Of a stretch of DNA of 64,000 nt, positions 17,270 to 25,904 are shown one piece after another (position 1 is the stretch's first letter; each line of letters opens with the position of its first letter). Location: assembly GCA_017404505.1 (NCBI GenBank), contig JAFRCE010000026.1:1-64000 (forward strand). Reading direction: 5' to 3'. The translations under genes were made by a program, and so were the position numbers. The notes under the pieces are model-generated. The model had not been told where the DNA came from and ran no database searches. It saw nothing but the letters and a program-made list of their open reading frames with translations. Source of the stretch: Solobacterium sp. Lineage in GTDB: Bacteria; Bacillota_I; Bacilli_A; Erysipelotrichales; Erysipelotrichaceae.

Positions 17270-18889
17270 ATGAGTGAAGAAAAGTCTTCCAAGGTAAAAA
17301 AGTCGATTATATTAAGCGGTCTGGTGGGAACCGGCGGACTGTTTGTGGCCAAGGCACTGGGTCTTGTCTACTCCATTCCGTTTTCGGCGATCCTGCAGTC
17401 AGACGCGTATATGAGCTATTACGGTACGGCATACCGTATCTACAGCTATATTCTGAATGTCTTTACAGCCGGCTTTCCGTTTGCCATATCGACACTGGTT
17501 GCCCGTTACACGGTCAAAAGTGACAGCAAAGCCTTAATGACGATCAAGAAGATCTCCCTGATGGCGATGCTGGTGACCGGCACGGCGGGAATGCTGCTGA
17601 TGCTGCTGCTTTCCGGCATGCTGGCGAATCTGATCGCCCCGGGTGAAGATGTGACGATCATGGCAACGGTACTCAGAGTGCTGGCCATCGCCATCTTCTT
17701 CGTGCCGCTGCTGTCGGCCTTCCGCGGCTTCTATCAGGGCCGCAAGGAAATGCAGGAATACGCGTTTTCGCAGGCGTTTGAACAGCTGTTCCGTGTCGCT
17801 TTCCTGCTGAGTACGGCTTATCTGGCAGTCTATGTCATGGGCAGGGAACGCAAACTTGCCCTGTATCTTGCCGTTCTGTCAACGTCGGTCGCGGCCGTAG
17901 CCGGACTTCTGCAGATTTTTGTCTTTGACCGCCGGAAGTATCCGGAAATCGTCAAAGAGGCGGAAGGACAGACGACAGCCACCCGAGCGCAGAACAAACT
18001 GATCCGCGAGTTTATCTCGCTGGCCATTCCGTATCTTCTCGTGGCGATCCTCGGCTATGCGGACGATATCTTCAATTCCGTGATCCTGCCGCTGGGCCTG
18101 AGGATCTACGGCTATACGCAGTCGGATATGAATGTCATTCTATCCGCGTTCAACTATGTCGGCACGAAACTGACAGCGATTCCGATGATCCTGGCGCCTG
18201 GTTTCACTTCGGCGCTGATTCCGCATATCGCGTCATCGCTGGCTGAGAAAGACAACCGGAAAGTCGCCTCCAATGTCTATGACTGTCTGGATACGGTGCT
18301 GTATGTCGGTCTGCCGGTGGCGTTCGCCATCTTCCTGTATGCCGAAGATGCCTATCATCTGCTGTTCTATACAAAGGATGTCGCGGCTTCCAGCAACGTC
18401 ATCCGCTGGATCTGGCTGGAAGGGTTCATGGGAACGATCGCCCCGATCGTCACCAATATCATGATGACGCTGGGACTGAGGAAAAGCGTCCTAAAGCGGC
18501 TGACCATCTGCCTGGTGATCAAAGCCGCGATCATGATCCCGTTGATCATGCTGGTGGGCTATCCGGGAACCGTTCTGGCAACGGTCATCTCCTATGGCTA
18601 TCTGGTGCTGTTCAATCTGCACGAGATCAGCAAATCCTTCTCCATCAGTTTCCGCAAGGTCGGCATCATTCTGCTCAGAACGGCGATCGGTGTCGCCATC
18701 ATGGCAGGGGTATGCTTCGGCCTGAAGGCAATCGGTCTGAATTCCGTCAATACCGGCCGTCTGCTGGGCCTGCTCAAAGTCTTTATCAACCTGGTTCTGA
18801 CCTTCGGTGTCTATCTGCTGATCACTTACTTCATGAAAGTGCCGCAGATGGTCTTCCACCGTCAATTCCGGCTGATCCGCAAAAAATAG
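17270..18889 (+). CDS. Lipid II / polysaccharide flippase, MurJ/YtgP-SpoVB type
   Basis: A 539-residue membrane protein of the MOP superfamily with about 14 helices. The N-terminus (SGLVGTGGLFVAKALGLVYSIP) is the typical first helix of the polysaccharide-export/MurJ group in Bacillota, whose members (B. subtilis YtgP/MurJ) move lipid II across the membrane for cell-wall growth. The context is monocistronic with its own terminator, so MurJ or another wall-polysaccharide flippase cannot be separated by sequence reading alone. Confidence 0.82.
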   Translation: MSEEKSSKVKKSIILSGLVGTGGLFVAKALGLVYSIPFSAILQSDAYMSYYGTAYRIYSYILNVFTAGFPFAISTLVARYTVKSDSKALMTIKKISLMAMLVTGTAGMLLMLLLSGMLANLIAPGEDVTIMATVLRVLAIAIFFVPLLSAFRGFYQGRKEMQEYAFSQAFEQLFRVAFLLSTAYLAVYVMGRERKLALYLAVLSTSVAAVAGLLQIFVFDRRKYPEIVKEAEGQTTATRAQNKLIREFISLAIPYLLVAILGYADDIFNSVILPLGLRIYGYTQSDMNVILSAFNYVGTKLTAIPMILAPGFTSALIPHIASSLAEKDNRKVASNVYDCLDTVLYVGLPVAFAIFLYAEDAYHLLFYTKDVAASSNVIRWIWLEGFMGTIAPIVTNIMMTLGLRKSVLKRLTICLVIKAAIMIPLIMLVGYPGTVLATVISYGYLVLFNLHEISKSFSISFRKVGIILLRTAIGVAIMAGVCFGLKAIGLNSVNTGRLLGLLKVFINLVLTFGVYLLITYFMKVPQMVFHRQFRLIRKK

Positions 18890-18901
18890 TCACGATAACC
18901 A

Positions 18902-18932
18902 AACCCGCTGAGAAAAAGCAGCGGGTTTTTCT
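18902..18932 (+). terminator. Terminator after the flippase gene
   Basis: AACCCGCTG (18902-18910) pairs with CAGCGGGTT (18919-18927), then TTTCTT. Confidence 0.9.
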
Positions 18933-18972
18933 TATGGCTGAAATGTATCCTCATATGTTCGACATCTGAATA

Positions 18973-19001
18973 TTGACAAACACAGTTAGTGAGACTAAAC
19001 T
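18973..19001 (+). promoter_or_regulatory. feo operon promoter
   Basis: A perfect TTGACA (18973-18978) and TAAACT (18996-19001) with 17-base spacing. Confidence 0.75.
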
Positions 19002-19014
19002 AACTAATAGTTAG
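19000..19014. promoter_or_regulatory. Palindromic operator on the feo promoter
   Basis: CTAACTA-A-TAGTTAG is a perfect 7-1-7 inverted repeat that overlaps the end of the -10 box and the start site. A second imperfect palindrome with a TTAGT-GAG-ACTAA core lies in the spacer (about 18986-18998). AT-rich TTAG-type palindromes are typical of DtxR/MntR-family metal repressors. Repression by iron is inferred. Confidence 0.65.
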
Positions 19015-19061
19015 AAGAGCCTAACATTTATGCTGTCATGAGACAGGAAAGGAGAAACAGT

Positions 19062-19274
19062 ATGATGCCATTAACATTTGCAGGAAGAGGCGAACCGGTG
19101 CAGATCATGAAGATCAACGGCAATGCCGAAGTGAAACAGCATCTAGCCGATATGGGATTTGTTGTCGGCGGCAATGTAACTGTCATCTCTGAGGCAGACG
19201 GCAATATGATCGTCAACATCAAAGAATCACGGGTGGCGATCGGTAAGGAAATGGCTTTAAAAATCATGATTTAG
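19062..19274 (+). CDS. feoA: Ferrous iron transport protein A (first copy)
   Basis: A 70-residue cytoplasmic SH3-like protein that assists FeoB. The FeoA pattern is clear: a short N-terminal strand, then QHLADMGFVVGGNVTVISEADGN and a C-terminal strand (SRVAIGKEMALKIMI). AAAGGAGA lies before ATG 19062. It is the first gene of the feo operon, followed nine bases later by a second feoA. Confidence 0.9.
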   Translation: MMPLTFAGRGEPVQIMKINGNAEVKQHLADMGFVVGGNVTVISEADGNMIVNIKESRVAIGKEMALKIMI

Positions 19275-19283
19275 GAGGGGAAT

Positions 19284-19505
19284 ATGAACACATTGAGAGA
19301 TGCCGCAATCGGATCGACCGTAAAGGTAGTCAAACTCCACGGCGAAGGTGCCGTAAAGCGCCGGATCATGGACATGGGAATTACAAAAGGCGTGGAAGTC
19401 TATGTCCGCAAAGTCGCACCGTTAGGGGACCCGATCGAGGTTACGGTGCGCGGATATGAACTGTCTGTCCGTAAAGCGGATGCGGCCATGGTAGAAGTGG
19501 CCTGA
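19284..19505 (+). CDS. feoA: Ferrous iron transport protein A (second copy)
   Basis: A 73-residue FeoA paralogue, with RRIMDMGITKGVEVYVRKVAPLG as the core and a basic surface. TAGGAGGGG precedes the ATG. The tandem pair of different FeoA proteins before feoB is common in Clostridia and related Bacillota. The two copies are only moderately alike, so they are not a recent duplication. Confidence 0.92.
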   Translation: MNTLRDAAIGSTVKVVKLHGEGAVKRRIMDMGITKGVEVYVRKVAPLGDPIEVTVRGYELSVRKADAAMVEVA

Positions 19506-19523
19506 TTTAGAAAAGAGGATGAA

Positions 19524-21932
19524 ATGGCTGATAAGAAGATAACGATTGCGCTGGCCGGCAATCCGAACAGCGGCAAGACGACGCTGTTCAACACTCTGAC
19601 AGGCTCCAATCAGTTTGTCGGCAACTGGCCGGGCGTTACAGTTGAAAAGAAAGAAGGACGTCTGAAGAAACATGACGATGTCATGATCGAAGACCTTCCG
19701 GGTATTTACTCTCTGTCTCCGTATACGATGGAGGAAGTCGTATCCCGAAACTTCCTGATCGACGAAAAACCGGACGGAATTCTGAATATCGTCGATGGAA
19801 CCAACCTGGAAAGAAACCTGTATCTGACAACCCAGCTTTCCGAACTCGGTATTCCGATGGTCGTGGCCGTCAACATGCTTGACCTGGTCGAAAAGAACGG
19901 CGACACGATCAACCTGGATAAACTGAGCAGTGTGATCGGCTGTCCGGTCGTGGCGATTTCCGCCCTGAAGGGAACGAATGTCGCGGAAGCAGCGGAAAAG
20001 GCCGTCGCGGCTGCCCGCAGCGGCAAAGCTCCCAAACCGGCGGCATTCTCCGCTGACACGGAAGCGGTTCTGCAGAAAATCGCAGATCTTCTGCCAGACG
20101 TTCCGGAAAGCCTGAAGCGCTGGTATACGATCAAGGTTTTCGAACGAGATGACAAAGTCATGGCCCGGCTGAATCCAGACAGCAGGATCAGCGACATTAT
20201 CAAAGCCGCGGAAACCGCCGCGGATGACGATTCTGAATCCATTATCACCAACGAACGTTATGAATTCATAACCAGAAGTCTGCAGGGCGTCTACAGCAAG
20301 AAGGGTGCCGGCGAACTGTCTGTATCCGACAGGATCGACAAGATCGTCACGAACCGCTGGCTGGCACTGCCGATCTTCGCACTGGTCATGTGGCTGGTAT
20401 ACTATGTGTCCATTTCCACGGTCGGTACCGCAGCTACCGACTGGGTCAATGACGGCCTGTTCGGTGACGGCTTCTTCCTGTTTGGAAACGGCCGTGAGCA
20501 GTATGACGAAGCAATGAATTCCTACTATGCCGAAAATATCTGGACCGACGAAGTCGTTGCCAATGTCGACAAGGCTGTCGAAGCAGGTATTCCCGGTGCT
20601 GACGAGATCCAGGCATCGATCGCTGATGAAGACTACAGCGCATTCGATGAAGCATACGGCTTCTATGGCTCCGAACTGGACGATAAGGAGGGCGGAAAAT
20701 ATTCCATTACGGAAACTGTTGAAGCCGCTCTCGATGAAGAAAACGGAAACATTCCTGATCAGGCTGACTACGGTACATGGATCAGCAGTATTCCAGCCGT
20801 TGTCGAAGGTTTCCTGGACAGTATCGGCGTCAATGATTTTATCAAGGGACTGGTCATCGACGGTATTATCGGCGGCGTCGGCGCGGTTCTCGGCTTTGTG
20901 CCGCAGATGCTCGTACTCTTCCTTTTCCTGGCATTCCTGGAATCCTGCGGCTATATGGCGCGTATCGCCTTCGTCATGGACCGTCTGTTCCGTAAGTTCG
21001 GTCTCTCCGGCAAGTCGTTTATTCCGGTGCTGATCGGTACCGGCTGCGGCGTTCCGGGTGTTATGGCTTCCCGTACGATCGAAAACGAACGTGACCGCCG
21101 TATGACGATCATGACAACGACATTTATTCCCTGCGGCGCCAAACTGCCGATCATCGCTCTGATTACGACGGCGCTGTTCCATGGTTCCTCATGGGTCGCT
21201 ACTTCTTCATACTTCCTTGGCATGGCCGCAATTATCATTTCCGGTATCATTCTGAAGAAAACGAAGATGTTCGCCGGCGAACCGGCACCGTTCGTCATGG
21301 AACTGCCGGCATATCACTGGCCGACCGTGACAAATGTTCTGCGTTCGATGTGGGAGCGCGGCTGGTCCTTCATCAAGAAGGCCGGCACGGTCATCCTGCT
21401 TTCTTCGATCGTCATCTGGCTCGGCAAAACATTCGGCTGGACGGACGGCGCATTCGGCTGGAATCCGGATCTCGAACTGGAGGAAAGCGTTCTCGGTGCG
21501 ATCGGCAATGTCGTCAAATGGATCTTCGCGCCTCTGGGCTTTGACAACATCAAGGCAACGATTGCGACAGTCATGGGTCTGGTTGCCAAAGAAGAAGTCG
21601 TCGGTGTCTTCGGTGTCCTCGACTTCGAAGGACTCACACCGCTGGCCGGTTACAGCTTCCTGGCCTTCAACCTGCTGTGCGCTCCGTGCTTCGCGGCCAT
21701 CGGTGCCATCAAGCGTGAAATGAACAACGCCGGCTGGACATGGTTCGCCATCGGCTGGCAGTGCCTGGTTGCCTATGTCACCGCCTTCGTCATCTATCAG
21801 ATCGGCAGTGCCTTCACCGGCTCACTGAATATCATCGGCTTTGTCATTGCTCTTGCGGCAGTAGCTGGTGTGGTCTGGCTGCTGGTACGTCCGTACAAGG
21901 AAGCGGATTATCTCAAGACAGTATCCGCCTGA
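19524..21932 (+). CDS. feoB: Ferrous iron transporter FeoB
   Basis: The 802-residue main Fe(II) transporter. The N-terminal G domain shows G1 GNPNSGKT (12-19), G3 DLPG (57-60), G4 NMLD (117-120) and the G5 SAL region (146-148), then a helical GDI-like domain, then the membrane core with two Gate regions. Between the first and second membrane helices, residues about 311-420 form an unusually long, acidic, non-membrane insert; in most FeoB proteins this loop is about a third of that length. A GAAAAGAGGATG-type site precedes the start. Confidence 0.97.
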   Translation: MADKKITIALAGNPNSGKTTLFNTLTGSNQFVGNWPGVTVEKKEGRLKKHDDVMIEDLPGIYSLSPYTMEEVVSRNFLIDEKPDGILNIVDGTNLERNLYLTTQLSELGIPMVVAVNMLDLVEKNGDTINLDKLSSVIGCPVVAISALKGTNVAEAAEKAVAAARSGKAPKPAAFSADTEAVLQKIADLLPDVPESLKRWYTIKVFERDDKVMARLNPDSRISDIIKAAETAADDDSESIITNERYEFITRSLQGVYSKKGAGELSVSDRIDKIVTNRWLALPIFALVMWLVYYVSISTVGTAATDWVNDGLFGDGFFLFGNGREQYDEAMNSYYAENIWTDEVVANVDKAVEAGIPGADEIQASIADEDYSAFDEAYGFYGSELDDKEGGKYSITETVEAALDEENGNIPDQADYGTWISSIPAVVEGFLDSIGVNDFIKGLVIDGIIGGVGAVLGFVPQMLVLFLFLAFLESCGYMARIAFVMDRLFRKFGLSGKSFIPVLIGTGCGVPGVMASRTIENERDRRMTIMTTTFIPCGAKLPIIALITTALFHGSSWVATSSYFLGMAAIIISGIILKKTKMFAGEPAPFVMELPAYHWPTVTNVLRSMWERGWSFIKKAGTVILLSSIVIWLGKTFGWTDGAFGWNPDLELEESVLGAIGNVVKWIFAPLGFDNIKATIATVMGLVAKEEVVGVFGVLDFEGLTPLAGYSFLAFNLLCAPCFAAIGAIKREMNNAGWTWFAIGWQCLVAYVTAFVIYQIGSAFTGSLNIIGFVIALAAVAGVVWLLVRPYKEADYLKTVSA

Positions 21933-21963
21933 TTGAATTGATCATAGAAAGCAAGTCAGCAAA

Positions 21964-22218
21964 ATGGCACATGAACTGACAAATGCCAGAATCAGATACC
22001 TGATTGCCTTATGGGAACTTGATCCGGAAGGGAGAGGAATCCGCAGTATAGCCCTGGCCAGAAAACTGAATGTTTCAAGGCCAAGCGTGCATGCCATGAT
22101 CGAGCGTCTGACAGACAGCGGTTTTGTGAACAAAGAACATTACGGTATCATCTATCTTTCTGCCAAGGGCCTGAAGGCGGCTGAACATTATAAAAGCCGC
22201 ATAGGCAGCCGGTTCTGA
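21964..22218 (+). CDS. DtxR-like winged-helix protein, DNA-binding domain only
   Basis: An 84-residue protein that matches only the N-terminal winged helix of DtxR/MntR metal repressors (ALARKLNVSRPSVHAMIERL, then a wing and LSAKGLKAAEHY). The metal-binding and dimerisation domain, normally 60 or more residues, is absent. It is the last gene of the feo operon and is followed by a terminator. It may be a small local regulator of the feo promoter or a FeoC-like partner. The ribosome site is weak, so translation may depend on feoB. Confidence 0.8.
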   Translation: MAHELTNARIRYLIALWELDPEGRGIRSIALARKLNVSRPSVHAMIERLTDSGFVNKEHYGIIYLSAKGLKAAEHYKSRIGSRF

Positions 22219-22233
22219 AAACAATTGATATTG

Positions 22234-22272
22234 AGAGAACTCTGTACATTTCTGATAGGGTTCTCTTTTTTT
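22234..22272 (+). terminator. feo operon terminator
   Basis: AGAGAAC (22234-22240) pairs with GTTCTCT (22260-22266), followed by seven T. Confidence 0.85.
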
Positions 22273-22354
22273 CCCGCACAGCAGGAAATCCTCTCTTTTT
22301 CCGGAATGCTGTTTTGTTTCATGATAAGATTCATGGTAGAAACGTCAGTGAATC

Positions 22355-25300
22355 ATGAAATACAACGCTTTTATTTCCTACCGGCACAACGAGCGTGACA
22401 GCGCTGTCGCGCATGAGATCCAGAAACGTCTGGAGCGTTTTCATATACCTTCCGCGATTCGCAAACAGACCGGTATCGAGCGTATTGACCGGCTCTTCCT
22501 CGATCAGGCGGAGCTGGATATCGGCAGCGACCTGTCGCAAAAGATCGACGAAGCGCTGGCTGCTTCGGAATATCTGATCGTGATCTGCTCGCCGGCTTAC
22601 AATGAATCAAAATGGTGTCTTCATGAAATTGAAGAGTTTTTAAGAACGCATGACCGCTCACATATTCTGACAGTGCTTTCGGAAGGGGAGCCGCCGGCCG
22701 TTTTCCCGGAGCTTCTCTGTTCCTGTGAGGAGACACTGATTGCACCCGATGGATCTTCGATGATCGTGAAACGGCCGTGTGAACCGCTGGCCTGTGATTA
22801 CCGGCAGCCGTTCAAAGAAGCGGATAAGACGGAACTGCCGCGTCTGGCAGCCGCTCTGATCGGCTGTTCCTATGACGAGCTGATCATGCGAAGGGCACAG
22901 TACAACCGGCAGAGAATGCTGATCCTGACCAGTATCATCGCTGTCCTCTCAGCCATCGCCATCTCCTATCTGCTTTATTCAAACGCAGTGATCCGCAGCC
23001 ATTACCGGCAGACGCTGATCAAGGAATCCAACACTTTGTCCGTGCAGTCGCTGCAGGCTTCCGATAACAAAGACCGCATGCAGGCGCTGGCTTACGCCCT
23101 GGAGGCACTGCCTTCGGAAAGCCTGGACAGGCCTGTCACACCGGAAGCTCTGTACGCTCTGCAGCGGGCGGCCGGTTTCTATGAACTGCCGGGAACACTC
23201 CGCCAGACATATGTATATCAGGAATCGTCCGGGATCCTTGATATGGTCATAACTTCTGACGGCAGCCGGATGGCATATCTGGATGCGTCAATGATGCTCA
23301 CTGCCGTCGATCTGAAAACAAAAGAAAAGACAGCCGTATGGCATCTGGACGGCGATACTGCCGCCGATCTGATGATGGACGATCAGAACCTGCTGTATGT
23401 CTGCCACAACGGCGCGGTCAGCTGCTTTGACTTAACCGGCCATCAGCTGTGGCATACACCACTGAAGTTTCAGATGCTGAACCGTATCCATATGTCGGAT
23501 GATCAGAACTTCATCGCGGCAGCTGACGCATTCGCCGTGCAGGTCATGCACCGCGAGGACGGCACACCTTATGCCAGCTACCGGATCCCGTCCGAACGGA
23601 AAGGACACATCAAGGATGTCTGCTGGGCACCGGACGGCCGCACACTGGCTGTGATCTACCACGAAGAAAGCGGTCATGAACAGGTTGGCTTCTTTGATGA
23701 GGAAACCGGTCATTTCACCCTTGATGAAACAGTCTGCGGTTCCATCAGTGACATTTTCTTTCTCGATGCCGGACATCTTCTGATCGTATCACCCGTCAAT
23801 CCCGACACGACGTATTCCGAACTGGAACAGACACTTTACGCATATGAAAACACGTTGCGCCTGCGCTGTCTCAGCACAAGTCTGGAAGAGATCTGGCAGA
23901 CAGAACTGCCGTATTCCCATCTCAGTCTGCCGGTTCAGAAATTCATCACGTCTTTTGACGGGAAAGATGTTCTGGTCTGCACTGCCGAAGATCATCTGAC
24001 GGTGTTTGATCCGGACAGCGGATCTGTACTGACCCAGTACGATGCCGGCGGTGCCGTCGCGGCTGTTTATGAGCTGACTCCGGATCATGTCCGCATGATA
24101 ACCGCGGCTGGCAATGACGTGACGGCCTGGCGGGAAAACGGTCAGAGTCTGACCCGCCGGACCTATCCGCAGAATATCACCAAAGCACTGACAATACCGG
24201 ACAGCAGCACGAACGGATACCGGATCTGCCTGATCTCCAACGGCTGTCTTTCCGTTTTTGAAAACGCGTATGATACCAGCCTGCAGCTGAGCAGGTTGAT
24301 GCTGACTTCCTTTCCGGAAGCGGCTGTCTGGCAGGATGACAGTCTGACTGTCTGCGACGGTGCTGATCTGATCACCTACCGGCTGAACAGCCATGAAGTG
24401 ATTTCCAGAACAGAACCGGAAGGGGAGAAAGTCAGGATACTGGCCGGTTATACATCGGATCAGAAGACCGTATCCTATCTGCTGGATGATAGAACCGGGA
24501 AGATCGAAGTACAGATCACGGATCCGGAAAACGGCAGTCTGATCTGCAGCTTTGTCATGCCGGTAACGGAATACAATGCGGATAACGGTGTCCTTGCCGC
24601 ATATGGAAGCATATACGGCGGTAACGATCCAGCCGCTGCCATCCGGCAGTTTCTGCAGATCGTCTATCACCGGAATCCACCGGCTGCACTCGCTCACGAT
24701 CTGCTCTTCAGCCATTCTTATGCGGATCCGAATACGATTCACATCACGGATCTGGAAGGGACTGACCGTACCGTTAACGTAAATGTTTCCGGACTTTTGA
24801 AAAACGGTGAATATGATGCCGATCTTTCCGCATTGATACCGGATCCGCAGGGTGAATGCCTGTACACAGTCATGCGCGACAGCCGGGGTGGTTACTGCGG
24901 TGTGATCGTCAGAACCGATGACGGCTCTTCCGTCATTCTGGAAGACTCTCTCGGTGCCGCGGCACCGGAGGGCATCTGGAATCAGGACGGTTCCCGTCTG
25001 GCTGTTCTCTCTGGCAAGGCAGTGCAGATCTATGATGACGCCGGATCTCTGCGGCAGGAAATTTCCTACGCGTCTTCGCAGGCCATTCAGGCGGCCTGGT
25101 ATGGCACAAAGCTTCTGACTGTCACAGACGATCAGAAGGCACTGCTGTATGACGAAAACGGCAGGGTGATGAAAACCTTTGATCTGAATTTTGAAAACGG
25201 CAGTCTGTATCGGAACGGCTATCTGCGGATCCGTATCCAGGATCATGAAGCTGTCCTTACCGACAGCAACACCCTGCAGATCCTTGACCTTTCCCAGGAG

Positions 25301-25471
25301 GGCACAAGACCGGTGCTTTATGTTCCTCATAACGCGCTCGGCTATGCCGAAAAAACCGGTGAGATCATCGTCGCGGCTGATCTTTCGGGCAATGAAAGGT
25401 ACTGCATCGGCTTCTTTGTCCGCCGCAGTACGGAAGAACTGATCCAGAGCGGCTATGAGCAGCTGAAATAG
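22355..25471 (+). CDS. TIR domain - transmembrane - beta-propeller protein, 1038 aa
   Basis: Residues 1-~150 form a TIR domain: it opens with YNAFISYRHNERD, and has LDQAEL for the BB-loop region and SKWCLHE, where Trp87, Cys88 and Glu91 match the WCxxE motif that holds the catalytic glutamate of NAD-cleaving TIR domains. One transmembrane helix follows (about 188-209). A short helical stretch (about 222-275, with QALAYALEALPSE) precedes about 740 residues of repeated beta strands with DG and D-S-G turns that read as one or two degenerate WD40-type propellers. TIR faces the cytosol and the propeller probably lies outside. No other defence gene adjoins. The role (signalling, defence or stress sensing) is unknown. 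The ribosome site is weak. Confidence 0.85.
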   Translation: MKYNAFISYRHNERDSAVAHEIQKRLERFHIPSAIRKQTGIERIDRLFLDQAELDIGSDLSQKIDEALAASEYLIVICSPAYNESKWCLHEIEEFLRTHDRSHILTVLSEGEPPAVFPELLCSCEETLIAPDGSSMIVKRPCEPLACDYRQPFKEADKTELPRLAAALIGCSYDELIMRRAQYNRQRMLILTSIIAVLSAIAISYLLYSNAVIRSHYRQTLIKESNTLSVQSLQASDNKDRMQALAYALEALPSESLDRPVTPEALYALQRAAGFYELPGTLRQTYVYQESSGILDMVITSDGSRMAYLDASMMLTAVDLKTKEKTAVWHLDGDTAADLMMDDQNLLYVCHNGAVSCFDLTGHQLWHTPLKFQMLNRIHMSDDQNFIAAADAFAVQVMHREDGTPYASYRIPSERKGHIKDVCWAPDGRTLAVIYHEESGHEQVGFFDEETGHFTLDETVCGSISDIFFLDAGHLLIVSPVNPDTTYSELEQTLYAYENTLRLRCLSTSLEEIWQTELPYSHLSLPVQKFITSFDGKDVLVCTAEDHLTVFDPDSGSVLTQYDAGGAVAAVYELTPDHVRMITAAGNDVTAWRENGQSLTRRTYPQNITKALTIPDSSTNGYRICLISNGCLSVFENAYDTSLQLSRLMLTSFPEAAVWQDDSLTVCDGADLITYRLNSHEVISRTEPEGEKVRILAGYTSDQKTVSYLLDDRTGKIEVQITDPENGSLICSFVMPVTEYNADNGVLAAYGSIYGGNDPAAAIRQFLQIVYHRNPPAALAHDLLFSHSYADPNTIHITDLEGTDRTVNVNVSGLLKNGEYDADLSALIPDPQGECLYTVMRDSRGGYCGVIVRTDDGSSVILEDSLGAAAPEGIWNQDGSRLAVLSGKAVQIYDDAGSLRQEISYASSQAIQAAWYGTKLLTVTDDQKALLYDENGRVMKTFDLNFENGSLYRNGYLRIRIQDHEAVLTDSNTLQILDLSQEGTRPVLYVPHNALGYAEKTGEIIVAADLSGNERYCIGFFVRRSTEELIQSGYEQLK

Positions 25472-25515
25472 ATGCGAATTGGAATCGATTGCCTGCGCAG
25501 CCGGCCGCTGATGCA

Positions 25516-25524
25516 TGATATAAT
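25516..25524 (+). promoter_or_regulatory. Extended -10 promoter for the Dabb gene
   Basis: TGATATAAT is a perfect extended -10, about 55 bases before the ATG at 25579. Confidence 0.5.
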
Positions 25525-25578
25525 AATCAAAGAAAAAAGAACGCATTTTATCATCGAACAGATTTGGAGGAGTTTTTC

Positions 25579-25869
25579 ATGATACGTCATATCGTTATGT
25601 TCAAGCTTCAGGAAGAAGGAAAAGAAGAAAACCTGAAAAAGATCCTGACCGCTGCCGAAGGACTGAAGGAACTGCCCGGTCTGCTGGGCGGTGACGTCGT
25701 CACCAACGCCCCGGGTGCTGCCGGCAGTAACTATGATTTCGGCCTGGTATTTGATTTCGATGATCTGGCGGCACTGGATGCCTATCAGAATCATCCGGTT
25801 CATGTCGAGTTTGTCAAACTTGTTCTGACCTGCAAGAAAGAAAGAGCATGCATTGACTGTGAAATGTGA
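25579..25869 (+). CDS. Dabb-type stress-responsive alpha/beta-barrel protein
   Basis: A 96-residue protein with the Dabb signature: MIRHIVMFKL at the start and DFDDLAALDAYQNHPVHVEF near the C-terminal half, the conserved histidine-proline turn of this dimeric ferredoxin-like fold. GGAGGAG precedes ATG 25579, which is preferred over an upstream in-frame ATG without a site. The family binds small ligands or acts in oxidative stress; no specific activity can be given. The next gene follows within 36 bases. Confidence 0.88.
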   Translation: MIRHIVMFKLQEEGKEENLKKILTAAEGLKELPGLLGGDVVTNAPGAAGSNYDFGLVFDFDDLAALDAYQNHPVHVEFVKLVLTCKKERACIDCEM

Positions 25870-25904
25870 AATGACTGAGACCATTGCTGACAAGGAGGAA
25901 AAAG

